Positions 34,394 through 43,771 of a DNA stretch of 64,000 nt are shown in pieces. The DNA is from Betaproteobacteria bacterium. GTDB taxonomy: Bacteria > Pseudomonadota > Gammaproteobacteria > Burkholderiales > SG8-41. The stretch is from NCBI GenBank assembly GCA_900299145.1, contig OMIN01000155.1:62001-126000 (forward strand). The letters run 5' to 3'. Numbering within the stretch: position 1 is the stretch's first letter; each line of letters begins with the position of its first letter. The position numbers and the translations under genes were made by a program. Under the pieces are notes generated by a model. The model was given only the letters and a program-made list of their open reading frames with translations, ran no database searches and was not told the origin of the DNA.

Positions 34394-36466
34394 ATGAGCG
34401 AATCTCCCGCGGCACGCCTCGCTGCCGATGTCGGCGGCACCTTCACCGATGTCGCGGCCTTCGACGAAACCAAGGGCGAGCTGCGCCTCGGCAAAACGCT
34501 GACCACGCCCGCGAAGCTGGTGACCGGCATTGAAAACGGCGTGGCCAAGGCCGGCTCGCGCTTTGACGCGGCACGTCTCTTTTTGCACGGCACTACCGTC
34601 GCCATCAACACCATCCTCGAACGCAGCGGTGCGAAGTGCGCATTGCTCACCACGCAGGGCTTTCGCGACATCTACGAAATCGGCCGCGTCAATCGACCCG
34701 AATCCTACAACCTGTTTTTCAGGCGCCACTCGCCGTTGATCGAACGTGATTTGCGGTTCGACATCAGCGAACGCATCGACGCGCAGGGCGCGGTGCTGAT
34801 CAAACTCGACGAGGCGCAAGTTTTGCGCGTGGCGACCGACGCGGTGGCACGGGGCGTGGAAGCCATAGCGATTCTGTTTTTGCACTCCTACCGCAACCCC
34901 GCGCACGAACAGCGCGCGAAGCAAATCATTGAAGCGGCGTTCCCGCAGCTCTTTGTTACCGCATCGCATGAACTGAGCCAGGAATACCGCGAGTTCGAGC
35001 GCACCTCCACCGCGGCGGCCAACGCCTACGTCGGTCCACGCGTGCGCCAGTATTTGACCGAGATGGAGTCACAGCTTGAGGCGGCGCGCTTTGGCGGCAA
35101 CTTTCTCATCGTGCAATCGAGCGGTGGGCTGTTTGACGCCGCTGATGCGCGGCGCTCGTGCATACGCATGCTGGAGTCAGGTCCGGCTGCTGGTGTAATC
35201 GGCACACAAGCCTTGTGCGCTAGCATCGGCATGCGCAATGCCATTGCGTTCGACATGGGTGGCACCACTGCCAAGGCCGGCGTAATCTACAACGGCGATG
35301 TGTTGATGACCGGCAACGCGCTGATCGGCGGCTACGCCACCGGCCTGCCGATTCAAATGCCGATGATCGACATACAGGAAGTTGGCACCGGAGGCGGCAG
35401 CATCGCGCGTGTCGAGTTGGGCAATGCGTTGCGCGTGGGCCCGGAGAGTGCGGGGGCCGCGCCCGGCCCGGTGTGTTATGGCCTGGGTGGCACGGAGCCG
35501 ACGATTACCGATGCCAACCTCGTGCTGGGGCGGCTCGGTGCGGAGCGTTTTCTTGGTGGCGAGATGCAGCTGGATGTGGAGAGCGCGCGGCGCGCATTGA
35601 GCGAAAGAGTTGCCGCACCCTTGGGTATGGATGTCGTCGAGGCCGCCGAAGGCATCCTGCGCATTGCCACCACCAAAATGGCGCATGTGGTGCGCTGGGT
35701 AACCACCGAACGCGGGCTGGATGCGGCGGATTTCGCACTGGTGGCCTATGGCGGCGCTGGGCCGCTGCATGTGGCTGCGGTGGCGCGCGAATTGCAGATC
35801 GCCACCGTGGTGATTCCGCGCGCGCCGGGGCATTTCTCCGCTTATGGCATGTTGGTGGCCGATTTACGTCGCGATTTCGTCAACACTTGGTTCAAACCGC
35901 TGGCCGAGGCATCTTTTGACGAGATGGAGGCGTTGTACGTGGAGATGGAGACGCGAGGTCGTGCAACCGTAACGCGCGGGCAGGCAACTCTGACGGGCAC
36001 CACACGGCGGCGCGCGGCGGATATGCGTTATGTGGGGCAGGAACACGCGGTGACGGTTGATCTGCCGCTGGAACTCTTTCACGCGCAGGATCGCGACGGC
36101 ATCAAACGCCTGTTCGATGCCGTGCATCAAACGCGGTACGGCTTTTCCGTGGCGACAGAGAAAGCCGAGATCGTCAGTCTGCGCAGCGCGACGGTGGGCG
36201 AAATGAAAAAGCCGCCGTTTGAACACATCGCGAAAGGCCAGGCTGCACCCGATGCGGCAGCGAAGCGTGGTTCGCGGCCGGTGTATTTCGCCGGCGCCGG
36301 TTTTGTCGACACACCGACGTTCCAGCGCAGCGCTCTGAAAGCGGGCAACCGCATCGACGGCCCGGCGCTGATCGAGGAGCACGCCTCGACCACGGTGGTG
36401 CAGCTCGGTGATCAACTCGAAGTGGATGCCTTTGGCGATTTGATCATTACCATCAACAGGAACTGA
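34394..36466 (+). CDS. hyuA: Hydantoinase/oxoprolinase A subunit (HyuA-type ATPase)
   Basis: The 690-residue protein has the actin-like ATPase opening RLAADVGGTFTDVAAFDE (residues about 8-25), FLHGTTVAINTILER near 63, the ASKHA signature AIAFDMGGTTAKAGVIYNGD near 280, EVGTGGGSIARVELG near 332, and a C-terminal beta domain. HyuA couples ATP hydrolysis to hydrolysis of a cyclic amide (N-methylhydantoin, 5-oxoproline) or to carboxylation of a ketone, together with HyuB. Its stop is 2 nt from the GTG of the B gene, so the subunits are co-expressed. Substrate choice between hydantoin, oxoproline and acetone/acetophenone carboxylase types is open. Confidence 0.9.
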   Translation: MSESPAARLAADVGGTFTDVAAFDETKGELRLGKTLTTPAKLVTGIENGVAKAGSRFDAARLFLHGTTVAINTILERSGAKCALLTTQGFRDIYEIGRVNRPESYNLFFRRHSPLIERDLRFDISERIDAQGAVLIKLDEAQVLRVATDAVARGVEAIAILFLHSYRNPAHEQRAKQIIEAAFPQLFVTASHELSQEYREFERTSTAAANAYVGPRVRQYLTEMESQLEAARFGGNFLIVQSSGGLFDAADARRSCIRMLESGPAAGVIGTQALCASIGMRNAIAFDMGGTTAKAGVIYNGDVLMTGNALIGGYATGLPIQMPMIDIQEVGTGGGSIARVELGNALRVGPESAGAAPGPVCYGLGGTEPTITDANLVLGRLGAERFLGGEMQLDVESARRALSERVAAPLGMDVVEAAEGILRIATTKMAHVVRWVTTERGLDAADFALVAYGGAGPLHVAAVARELQIATVVIPRAPGHFSAYGMLVADLRRDFVNTWFKPLAEASFDEMEALYVEMETRGRATVTRGQATLTGTTRRRAADMRYVGQEHAVTVDLPLELFHAQDRDGIKRLFDAVHQTRYGFSVATEKAEIVSLRSATVGEMKKPPFEHIAKGQAAPDAAAKRGSRPVYFAGAGFVDTPTFQRSALKAGNRIDGPALIEEHASTTVVQLGDQLEVDAFGDLIITINRN

Positions 36467-36468
36467 CC

Positions 36469-38361
36469 GTGGATACCCCAACAGCCGCCCGCGTCAACCC
36501 AGTCGTTACCGAAGTCGTGCGCAACGGCCTCGTCGCCGTCACGGAGGAGATGAAAATCAACCTCATGCGCACGGCGTACAACATGATCATCTACGAGGCG
36601 CTCGACTTCACTGTCGGCATCTTCGATGCCCAAGGCAATACGGTCTCGATCGGCCTGGGGTTGCCGATGTTCATCCGCGGGATGAGCGACACGGTGAAGG
36701 CCAAGCTCGCGCATTTCGGCGCGGACAAGCTGGAACCGGGTGACATTCTGCTCACCAACGATGCCTACATCACCGGCTCGCATTTGAATCACATGACGTT
36801 CACAGTGCCGATTTTCGACGAGGGCACGCTGGTGGGGTTTTCGTGCTGCATGGCGCACTGGCCGGATGTCGGTGGCACGTTGATGGAAGGCACGACAGAT
36901 ATTTTTTCCGAAGGGCTGCAAATGCCCATCGTGAAGATTTTTCGCAAGGGCGAGCCCAACGAAGAACTGATCGCCATCATCAAGAACAATGTGCGTCTGC
37001 CGGAGCGTGCGATGGGCGATTTTCGTGCGCAGATCGCCGCAGTGCGAACCGGCGAGCGGCGCTTTCTCGATCTGATCCGCAAATACGGGCGTGAGGAGGT
37101 ACTCGGCGGCATCGCTGCCATCATGGACCAGAGTGAGGCGCTGGCGCGTGCACGCGTGCGTGACATGCCCGATGGCGTCTACGAGGCCGAGTCGTTCATG
37201 GACGATGACGGGGTGAACGTCGGCCAGCGCGTGCCGATCAAGGTGCGCGTCACCATCACCGGCGACCGGATGACCGTTGATCTCACCGATGTGTCGAAAC
37301 AGGTGCAGGGCTTTTACAACTCGGGCATCACAGCCGGGCGCTCATGCTGCCAGGTGGCGTTCAAGTGTTTGACCTCGGCGCTGGAACTGCCGATCAACGA
37401 CGGGGCGTTTCGTGCGCTCGATATTGTGCTGCCGCCGGGGCGCGTGGTGAGTGCGGAAAAGCCTGCCGCGATGCGCATGTGGATGTGTTATCCGATGACC
37501 ATCGTTGACACCATCTTCAAGGCGTTGGCGCCCGCCTTGCCCGAGCAGGTCATTGCCGGGCATCACGCTGATTTGGTGGTGGGCCGCATCAACGGTCGCC
37601 GCCCCAAGGACAACAGCTTTTACATTTATCTCGGCGGCCTGATCGGCGGCGGCTGGGGCGCCAAGCACGACAGCGACGGGCAGAACGCCACCATCGCCAT
37701 GAATGATGGGGATACCCACAATGGACCGTCGGAACAGGTCGAGGCCAAGTACCCGTTGTTGGTGGAGCGTTATTGTTTGAGGCCGGATTCCGGTGGCGCA
37801 GGGCGTTTTCGCGGCGGGCTCGGCACGGAACAGGTGGTGCAGGCGCGGCACCCGATCCGCTTCAGTTCGCAGATGGATCGCGTCAAGTGCAAGCCGTGGG
37901 GACTGAATGGCGGGCTGTCGGGTTTCGGCAATGGCGTGGCGCTGCATCGTTTCGGTAAAAGCGAGGAAGTGAGTTTTTTCAACGGCAAGGCGTTGAATCA
38001 GGTGTTGCAGGTAGGGGATGCTTATATTTTGCGTTCGGGCGGCGGTGGCGGTTACGGTTCGCCGCTGGCGCGAGATCTCACTGCGCTGGAACGCGATGTG
38101 CGCTGCGGTTACATTACACGGGACTCGGCTCAAACCCACTATGGCGTGGTGTTTCGTGGCGGCACATTGGAGATAGATACAGACGCCACGCAGGCACGCC
38201 GCGCGCAAATGCACGCGCAGGGCTTGCCGCACGATCAGCCAATTGCTGAGCCGCTGGCGCCGATTCCGGCAGCACATGTACACGAGCACAACGCCGAACA
38301 CGACAAGCTCACCGAGGAAGAACGCGTGGCGTTGGCGATGCAGTGCCGCTGCTGCAGCTGA
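36469..38361 (+). CDS. hyuB: Hydantoinase/oxoprolinase B subunit (HyuB)
   Basis: The 630-residue HyuB-type protein starts at GTG 36469 just after the A-subunit stop. Recognisable blocks are NGLVAVTEEMKINLMRTAYN, DILLTNDAYITGSHLNHMTF, GGLIGGGWGAKHDSDGQNA and RSGGGGGYGSPL near the C-terminus, with a His/Asp-rich HVHEHNAEHDK tail. The carboxylases of this superfamily have a third small subunit; none is present, favouring a two-subunit hydantoinase-type amidohydrolase. The gene is followed by a convergent fused CoA-transferase gene. Confidence 0.9.
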   Translation: MDTPTAARVNPVVTEVVRNGLVAVTEEMKINLMRTAYNMIIYEALDFTVGIFDAQGNTVSIGLGLPMFIRGMSDTVKAKLAHFGADKLEPGDILLTNDAYITGSHLNHMTFTVPIFDEGTLVGFSCCMAHWPDVGGTLMEGTTDIFSEGLQMPIVKIFRKGEPNEELIAIIKNNVRLPERAMGDFRAQIAAVRTGERRFLDLIRKYGREEVLGGIAAIMDQSEALARARVRDMPDGVYEAESFMDDDGVNVGQRVPIKVRVTITGDRMTVDLTDVSKQVQGFYNSGITAGRSCCQVAFKCLTSALELPINDGAFRALDIVLPPGRVVSAEKPAAMRMWMCYPMTIVDTIFKALAPALPEQVIAGHHADLVVGRINGRRPKDNSFYIYLGGLIGGGWGAKHDSDGQNATIAMNDGDTHNGPSEQVEAKYPLLVERYCLRPDSGGAGRFRGGLGTEQVVQARHPIRFSSQMDRVKCKPWGLNGGLSGFGNGVALHRFGKSEEVSFFNGKALNQVLQVGDAYILRSGGGGGYGSPLARDLTALERDVRCGYITRDSAQTHYGVVFRGGTLEIDTDATQARRAQMHAQGLPHDQPIAEPLAPIPAAHVHEHNAEHDKLTEEERVALAMQCRCCS

Positions 38362-38417
38362 GGGGTAATTCGAAGCATCACCGGCGACCCAAAAGCCTAT
38401 CTCGTCCAGATTGACCT

Positions 38418-41081
38418 TCAGGAATGTACTGTATCGTTCCTTGCACTGGCAACGGGGCCCAGCCCCAGTTTCTTGCGATAATCAACATCGACTTCCTTGA
38501 TGGAGCCGTTACGCAGGCCAGGTGCCAGATCAGGTTGCCGCACGCTTGCCGCCGACACGGGCGCATCGGCCGTGATGCCTTCCTTGTAAAGCGCCGTCAC
38601 TTCCGTGTCGTCCAGACGAAGCAGTTCACGCAGCACGTAGCGATTGTCTTCGCCGTAGCGCGGCGCGGGCTTTTGAATGCGAAGCGGGGTGTTCTGAAAC
38701 CGGTAGGGCCGTCCGATCAGCGGCCGTCCGCCCATTGGCCGCCAGTGATTCACGGTCTCATAAAATTCGCGATGCCTGAGATGCGTGTCGAGCAGCAAAT
38801 CACGATTATTCAGCACCGGCCCTGCCGCGATCCCGGCTTGCTGCAGGCGGCGTGTCGCTTCCCAGGCGTCCTGCGTGGCGGCCCAGGCGCGCACCATGGT
38901 ATCGATGTCTTCACGTCTCACGCGGCGCTGTGCTTCGTGGCGATAGCGTTCGTCTTGCGCGAGTTCCGGCTTTCTTATCAGTGATGCAAACGCGGCCCAT
39001 TGGCCGTCGTCGGTTATCGACAGCGCAAGCCATTGGTCGCCACCTTTGGCTGGGTAAACGTTGCTCGGCACATGGACACGATGTTCGTTGCCGATACGCT
39101 CCCAGTTTTTGCCGTCAGTTTGTAATCCCAGGATGGGCTCCGGTATCAGCACCGCGCCTATCTGATACATGCCCATGTCGATTGCCTGCCCGTTGCCCGT
39201 CGCCTTGCGGTGAAGTACGGCAGCCATCAGCGCGGTCAAACCTGTCCAGCAGGTAATGAAATCCGGGTATGACGCACTGGCTTTCCACGGCTTGTCTCCA
39301 CGATAGCCGGTGTAGGCAGTGAAGCCCATGGTGTTTTCGAGCACGGTGCCCTGCACCGGGAATGCCGACCACGGCCCCGTCGATCCGTAACCCGTGTTCG
39401 ACAGCAGGATCAAGTCAGGCCGAATTTTGATAAGTTCTTCGTAGCCCAAGCCCCATCCCCGCAGCACGCGAGGCGTATAGTTATTGATGACAACATCGCT
39501 GACGGCCACGAGCTTTTTGAACACCTCGCGGCCGCGCTCCTGTGCCAGATTGAGCACCAGCGAGCGCTTGCCGCGATTGATGACCTGAAAAGCGCCGGCA
39601 CGATTCCATGGATCGGGTCCCTGCCCAAGCTCACGCGAGAGCCAATCGTTGTTGCGCTGTGAATCCAGCCGGTTCGGCGCTTCGATCTTGATGACTTCCG
39701 CACCAAGGTCTGTGAGCAAACTGCCGCAGTAAGGAATGGCCAGCACAGTGGATAGGTCGAGCACACGCATGCCGGCCAACGGCAGTGAGCGGCGCGGCAT
39801 ACGTTGTCTTTTTGGGGGCGCTACATCGGTTGACGCTTCATGGTGCGCGTGCACAGCATTCGAGCGTTTCTGCATCGCCGCGATGTCTTCAGCGCAAAAC
39901 TTGAGTTCCGAACCCAGCACCTCGGCATTGTGCTCACCCAGCAGCGGCGCCCGCCTGCGTATCGTAACCGGTGTTTTCGACAGCTTGACCAGTTCGGCGG
40001 GGAACTTGTGCTTGCCGGTTGCCGGATGGTCGATGTTCGACCAGAACTCGCGTGCTTCCAGATGGGGGCACGCCAGCAAATCCGCCGCCGTTTGCACGAA
40101 GCCGGTGAGCAGCCGCCGCTTCGCGCCAGCGAGGAACACGTCTTTGGCGTCCTTGTCCGCGACGGCGTCTTCAATCAATTTGCGCACTTCATCAACGGCC
40201 CGCACGCGCGCGCCGGGCGTGGCGAATTTGTCGCGCAATTCGGGAATACCTAGAAAATCCGCAAAATCGGAAAACGGCATGCCACCGCCCGCTTGCAACG
40301 AGAGGTAGCCATTCTTCGTGGGAATCGGCTCGCCACTGAACGGATCCTGCAGTACGGCACGCCGCCCTTGCACCACGCCCAGAAATGCGTAAATCGGCGA
40401 GTTGGAATGGTGTTCGGAAGCCAGCACCTCGTGTATCGAAAGATCGACGTGCTCGCCCGGCCCGCCGGTCGTGACAACCGCCATGCGCGCAGCCAGCGTT
40501 GCATAAGCCGCGTTAAGACCCGCGCAGAACAACGACTGCTGCAGCCCGTGCTTCAACGGATCGCGGTCGACGCGCCCGCTAACCTGCATGATCCCGCCCA
40601 TCGCATGCAGGGTGAGGTCCGTGGCACTGTAGCTCGCATACGGGCCTGTCTGCCCAAAGTTGGTGACCGAGGTGACGACGAGATTCGGGTTCCATTCGTG
40701 CAGACGTTCCACGCCAATGCCCCAGCGATCGAGCGTCCCTGGACAAAATGCCTCGATCACGATGTCGCTTTGCTCGACCAGATTGCGCAGGGCCGCATGT
40801 GAAGCTTCGTTCCTGAGATCAAGCGTCACGCCGCGCTTGTTCCAGTTGAGGTACTGAAAAAGCAGACTCTGCTCCGGTTCCGCGGCTCCCGGCTTCAGCG
40901 GTTCTTCTTGCCGCGCGAGGTCACCCCGAACAGGTTCTTCGACCTTGATGACATCGGCCCCCAAATCACCGAGCAACCGCGCCGCGAATGGCCCTGCCAC
41001 GCCATGACTCAGATCCAGCACACGCAGCCCGTTGAGCGCTTTCAGTGCGGGGTTGCCGTTCGCTGCATTTACAGTAGACAT
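38418..41081 (-). CDS. Fused two-domain CaiB/BaiF CoA-transferase (long form)
   Basis: The 887-residue protein has an N-half (about 1-410) opening LNGLRVLDLSHGVAGPFAARL and containing YASYSATDLTLHAMGG with catalytic-type Asp155. The C-half (from about 430) opens LAGMRVLDLSTVLAIPYCGSL and has WSAFPVQGTVLENTMG, lacking that Asp. It has the same domain order and the same asymmetric active site as the fused protein at 28975, though the two differ in length and sequence. ATG 41081 has a weak AGGG upstream. It should activate one organic acid by CoA transfer, with the C-half perhaps structural. Confidence 0.87.
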   Translation of the reverse strand: MSTVNAANGNPALKALNGLRVLDLSHGVAGPFAARLLGDLGADVIKVEEPVRGDLARQEEPLKPGAAEPEQSLLFQYLNWNKRGVTLDLRNEASHAALRNLVEQSDIVIEAFCPGTLDRWGIGVERLHEWNPNLVVTSVTNFGQTGPYASYSATDLTLHAMGGIMQVSGRVDRDPLKHGLQQSLFCAGLNAAYATLAARMAVVTTGGPGEHVDLSIHEVLASEHHSNSPIYAFLGVVQGRRAVLQDPFSGEPIPTKNGYLSLQAGGGMPFSDFADFLGIPELRDKFATPGARVRAVDEVRKLIEDAVADKDAKDVFLAGAKRRLLTGFVQTAADLLACPHLEAREFWSNIDHPATGKHKFPAELVKLSKTPVTIRRRAPLLGEHNAEVLGSELKFCAEDIAAMQKRSNAVHAHHEASTDVAPPKRQRMPRRSLPLAGMRVLDLSTVLAIPYCGSLLTDLGAEVIKIEAPNRLDSQRNNDWLSRELGQGPDPWNRAGAFQVINRGKRSLVLNLAQERGREVFKKLVAVSDVVINNYTPRVLRGWGLGYEELIKIRPDLILLSNTGYGSTGPWSAFPVQGTVLENTMGFTAYTGYRGDKPWKASASYPDFITCWTGLTALMAAVLHRKATGNGQAIDMGMYQIGAVLIPEPILGLQTDGKNWERIGNEHRVHVPSNVYPAKGGDQWLALSITDDGQWAAFASLIRKPELAQDERYRHEAQRRVRREDIDTMVRAWAATQDAWEATRRLQQAGIAAGPVLNNRDLLLDTHLRHREFYETVNHWRPMGGRPLIGRPYRFQNTPLRIQKPAPRYGEDNRYVLRELLRLDDTEVTALYKEGITADAPVSAASVRQPDLAPGLRNGSIKEVDVDYRKKLGLGPVASARNDTVHS

Positions 41082-41333
41082 TCCGAACCCTTTTTTGAAA
41101 TTCCGGACAGAAAATCACGGCTGGCTACGTTGCGATTTTTCCATGATGACATAAGTGTATGACAGGGATGCCGCAGACCAATAGGGGCCAGCAGGATAAG
41201 CGTGCTCATATGCTGGAACATCGTGGCGGATCAACTGCGGTTTGCCGGCACCCCTGCCATACGGTCTTGACGCCGCGCCACGCAAAGCGTTTACTGCGCC
41301 CACGAACATCACTTCAAGGGAAAAGGCGATTCC

Positions 41334-42725
41334 ATGGAAAAGAGCAACCACGTTTACAACCGCACTCTCTATGCCTCGGAGCAAAACAATATTCACTTCG
41401 CGCTAGCGGGCGAGGCGCTGATCAGTCAGGGGCTGACTTGCTACGCCGAGCCGAATTATCTGGGGCTCGTCGATCTCATTCGCGCGGCCGACGCGCGCTA
41501 CGTGCATCTGGAAATGCTGATGCATGACTACGAACATCCACCCACCGACAAACGCATCGGCACGCACATGCGCTGCGATCCCAAGTATATCGAAGATTTA
41601 AAGTGGATGGGTTTTCAGATGATGTCGACGGCTCACAACCATTCCATCGATTTCGGCGAAGGCGGTGTGATGAAAACCGTCGAGCATCTCACGCGCGCTG
41701 GCGTCACGCATGCTGGAATGGGCCGCAACCTCGCCGAGGCGCGCGCGCCGGCGTATCTCGAAACCGCACAGGGCCGCGTGGCGCTGCTATCGGGCACCAC
41801 GTCGCTGTTTGCGTGGGGCCGCGCGGGTGACCAGCGCCGCGACATGATCGGCCGGCCCGGCGCCAACTATCTGCGGCATTACATGGAGTTCACCGCCGAC
41901 CGCGCCACGTTCGATCATCTGCGAAAAACCGGCGCAGCGTTCGGATGGACGCACGCGCCCGGAGCGCATCGCCCGATGGGCCACAATTCGCCGCCGGACA
42001 CCGATACCACCATGCACCTCACCGGCTTTGACAACTGCGCCTACAAGTATCTGAAGGTGATTCTCGGCGACAAGACCGAGCGGCGCTGGTATCCGTATCA
42101 ACCTGACCTCGACGGCTTTCTCGAGCGCATCCGCGACGCGCGGCGTATGGCGCAGTGGGTGGTGGTGGCGATGCACAATCAGGACTGGCCGGGCGATGAA
42201 CCACCGGAACACGCCGTCACCATGTATCACGCGATGATCGATGCGGGCGCGGATATCCTCGTCGGCACCGGGCCGCATCAGGATCGCGGCATCGAGATAT
42301 ACAAAGGGCGGCCGATCTTCTATGGCCTCGGCGATTTCATTCTGCAAAACGACTCGGTGCTGCTGACGCCTCAGGATGCGTATGAATATCAGGGCCTTGA
42401 CTGGAATGGCACGCCGGCAGATTTCTACGACACGCGCGCGGGTTACGTAGGCGAAGGCGCGGGCAAGCCGACCAAAGGCCAAAGCGTGTCGCCGCTGTAC
42501 TGGCAAAGCGGCATGCACCGCGTGAAGTTCGAAGGCGGCAAGCTGAAGGAAATCCGCATTTATCCGGTCGACGTCGGTTATCAAAAGCCGCGCTGGCAGC
42601 AGGGCCGGCCAATGTTGGCCGAAGGCGAAGTGGCGGCGGAAATTCTGGAGCGTTACCAGCGCCTGTCCAAACCTTTTGGCGTCGACGTGAAGATTGAAGG
42701 CAACGTGGGTTACGTGCGGCTTTAA
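41334..42725 (+). CDS. CapA-family (poly-gamma-glutamate/metallophosphatase-like) protein
   Basis: The 463-residue protein has the CapA layout: FALAGEALI near residue 22, HLEMLMHDYEHP near 61, STAHNHSIDFGEGG near 101, WVVVAMHNQDWPGDEPPEH near 281, and GTGPHQDRGIEIYKGRPIFYGLGDFI near 318-343. These His/Asp/Asn residues form the dimetal site of the calcineurin-like CapA fold. It has no signal peptide or membrane anchor, unlike capsule-type CapA, so it is more likely a cytosolic hydrolase. It is convergent with the TctC gene behind it. Confidence 0.85.
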   Translation: MEKSNHVYNRTLYASEQNNIHFALAGEALISQGLTCYAEPNYLGLVDLIRAADARYVHLEMLMHDYEHPPTDKRIGTHMRCDPKYIEDLKWMGFQMMSTAHNHSIDFGEGGVMKTVEHLTRAGVTHAGMGRNLAEARAPAYLETAQGRVALLSGTTSLFAWGRAGDQRRDMIGRPGANYLRHYMEFTADRATFDHLRKTGAAFGWTHAPGAHRPMGHNSPPDTDTTMHLTGFDNCAYKYLKVILGDKTERRWYPYQPDLDGFLERIRDARRMAQWVVVAMHNQDWPGDEPPEHAVTMYHAMIDAGADILVGTGPHQDRGIEIYKGRPIFYGLGDFILQNDSVLLTPQDAYEYQGLDWNGTPADFYDTRAGYVGEGAGKPTKGQSVSPLYWQSGMHRVKFEGGKLKEIRIYPVDVGYQKPRWQQGRPMLAEGEVAAEILERYQRLSKPFGVDVKIEGNVGYVRL

Positions 42726-42743
42726 CGTGGCTTAGCAGCCGGA

Positions 42744-43727
42744 TTACTCCGGCACCAGCCCCGCGGTCTTCGCCACCTGCGCCCACTTCACCGACTCGGC
42801 GCGGATGAATTCGCCATAGGTTTCCGGCGTGCTCGCCACGACTTCCGAGCCGTCGGCGGCCAGGCGTTCCGCCGTCGTGGGTGTGCGCAGCACGGCGACG
42901 GCTTCCTTGTGCAGCAGCGCGATGATGTCGCGCGGCGTCGCGGCGGGCGCCAGCAGGCCGTACCACTGCATGGCTTCGTAACCGGGCAGGCCAGCTTCGC
43001 TGATGGACGGAATATCGGGCGCGGCGGGCGAGCGCTTCGAGCTGGTGACACCCAAGGCACGTAACCGGCCCGCGCGCACGTGCGGAATGCTCGACGACAT
43101 GCCGGAGATGCCGCAGGCCACATGCCCGGCGATGAGGTCGATCACTGCGGGCGGGCCGCTTTTGTACGGCACATGCGTCATGCGCACGCCCGCCATGTGC
43201 GTGAACAGCGCCATGCCCAGATGCGGATTAGAGCCGCGCCCCGCCGAGCTGTAAAGGATTTCACCGGGGCGTGCCTTGGCCAGCGCGATGACCTCCCTTA
43301 CCGTGCGCGGCACCGACGGATGCGCGACCAGCAGACTCGGTAACGACAGCGCCTGCGTGATCGGCGCAAAATCGCGCAATGTGTCGTACGGCATTTTTTT
43401 GTTAACCAGCGGGTTCATGATGTGCGTGCTGGTAGTCACCAGCAGCGTGTAGCCGTCGGGCTTGGATTTCGCCACGATGTCGCTGGCGATGATGGTGCCT
43501 GCGCCGGGCCGGTTTTCCACCACCACCGGGCGGCCCCAGCGTTCGTTATAGCCTTGCCCGATGATGCGCGCGAGTTGATCGGTGCCACCGCCTGCCGCCA
43601 CCGGCAGCACGATGCGTATGGTGCGAATCGGATAAGGTTCTTGCGCCGAGGCCGGCGAAGTAAGGAGCGGCAAGCCTGTCAGCATGAACGCTTCCACCCA
43701 ATACAATCTCGGCGATGTAATCAACAT
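42744..43727 (-). CDS. Bug/TctC-family periplasmic solute-binding protein
   Basis: The product has blocks IRIVLPVAAGGGTDQLARII, VVENRPGAGTIIASDIVAK, PYDTLRDFAPITQAL, HVPYKSGPPAVIDLIAGHV and SEAGLPGYEAMQW. The start is uncertain. ATG 43727 gives 327 residues with a hybrid lead (MLITSPRLYWVEAF), while an internal Met at MLTGLPLLTSPASAQ would give a cleaner signal peptide. An AT-rich repeat copy lies directly upstream of 43727 in the gene orientation. No permease genes are adjacent. Confidence 0.87.
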   Translation of the reverse strand: MLITSPRLYWVEAFMLTGLPLLTSPASAQEPYPIRTIRIVLPVAAGGGTDQLARIIGQGYNERWGRPVVVENRPGAGTIIASDIVAKSKPDGYTLLVTTSTHIMNPLVNKKMPYDTLRDFAPITQALSLPSLLVAHPSVPRTVREVIALAKARPGEILYSSAGRGSNPHLGMALFTHMAGVRMTHVPYKSGPPAVIDLIAGHVACGISGMSSSIPHVRAGRLRALGVTSSKRSPAAPDIPSISEAGLPGYEAMQWYGLLAPAATPRDIIALLHKEAVAVLRTPTTAERLAADGSEVVASTPETYGEFIRAESVKWAQVAKTAGLVPE

Positions 43728-43730
43728 TGA

Positions 43731-43758
43731 AAATAAATTAATAAAAACAAATACTTAC
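43731..43758 (-). repeat. AT-rich gene-boundary repeat, copy 14
   Basis: On the minus strand it begins GTAAGTATTTGTTTTTATTA. It runs up to 3 nt from the annotated TctC start at 43727. Confidence 0.75.
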
Positions 43759-43771
43759 AACAATTCTTGGC

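Noticed and set aside
33257-34969. A 570-codon minus-strand open frame covering the TctC gene and start of hyuA
   Set aside because: It crosses two well-supported plus-strand genes and an AT-rich repeat; its translation is Arg/His-rich shadow sequence.
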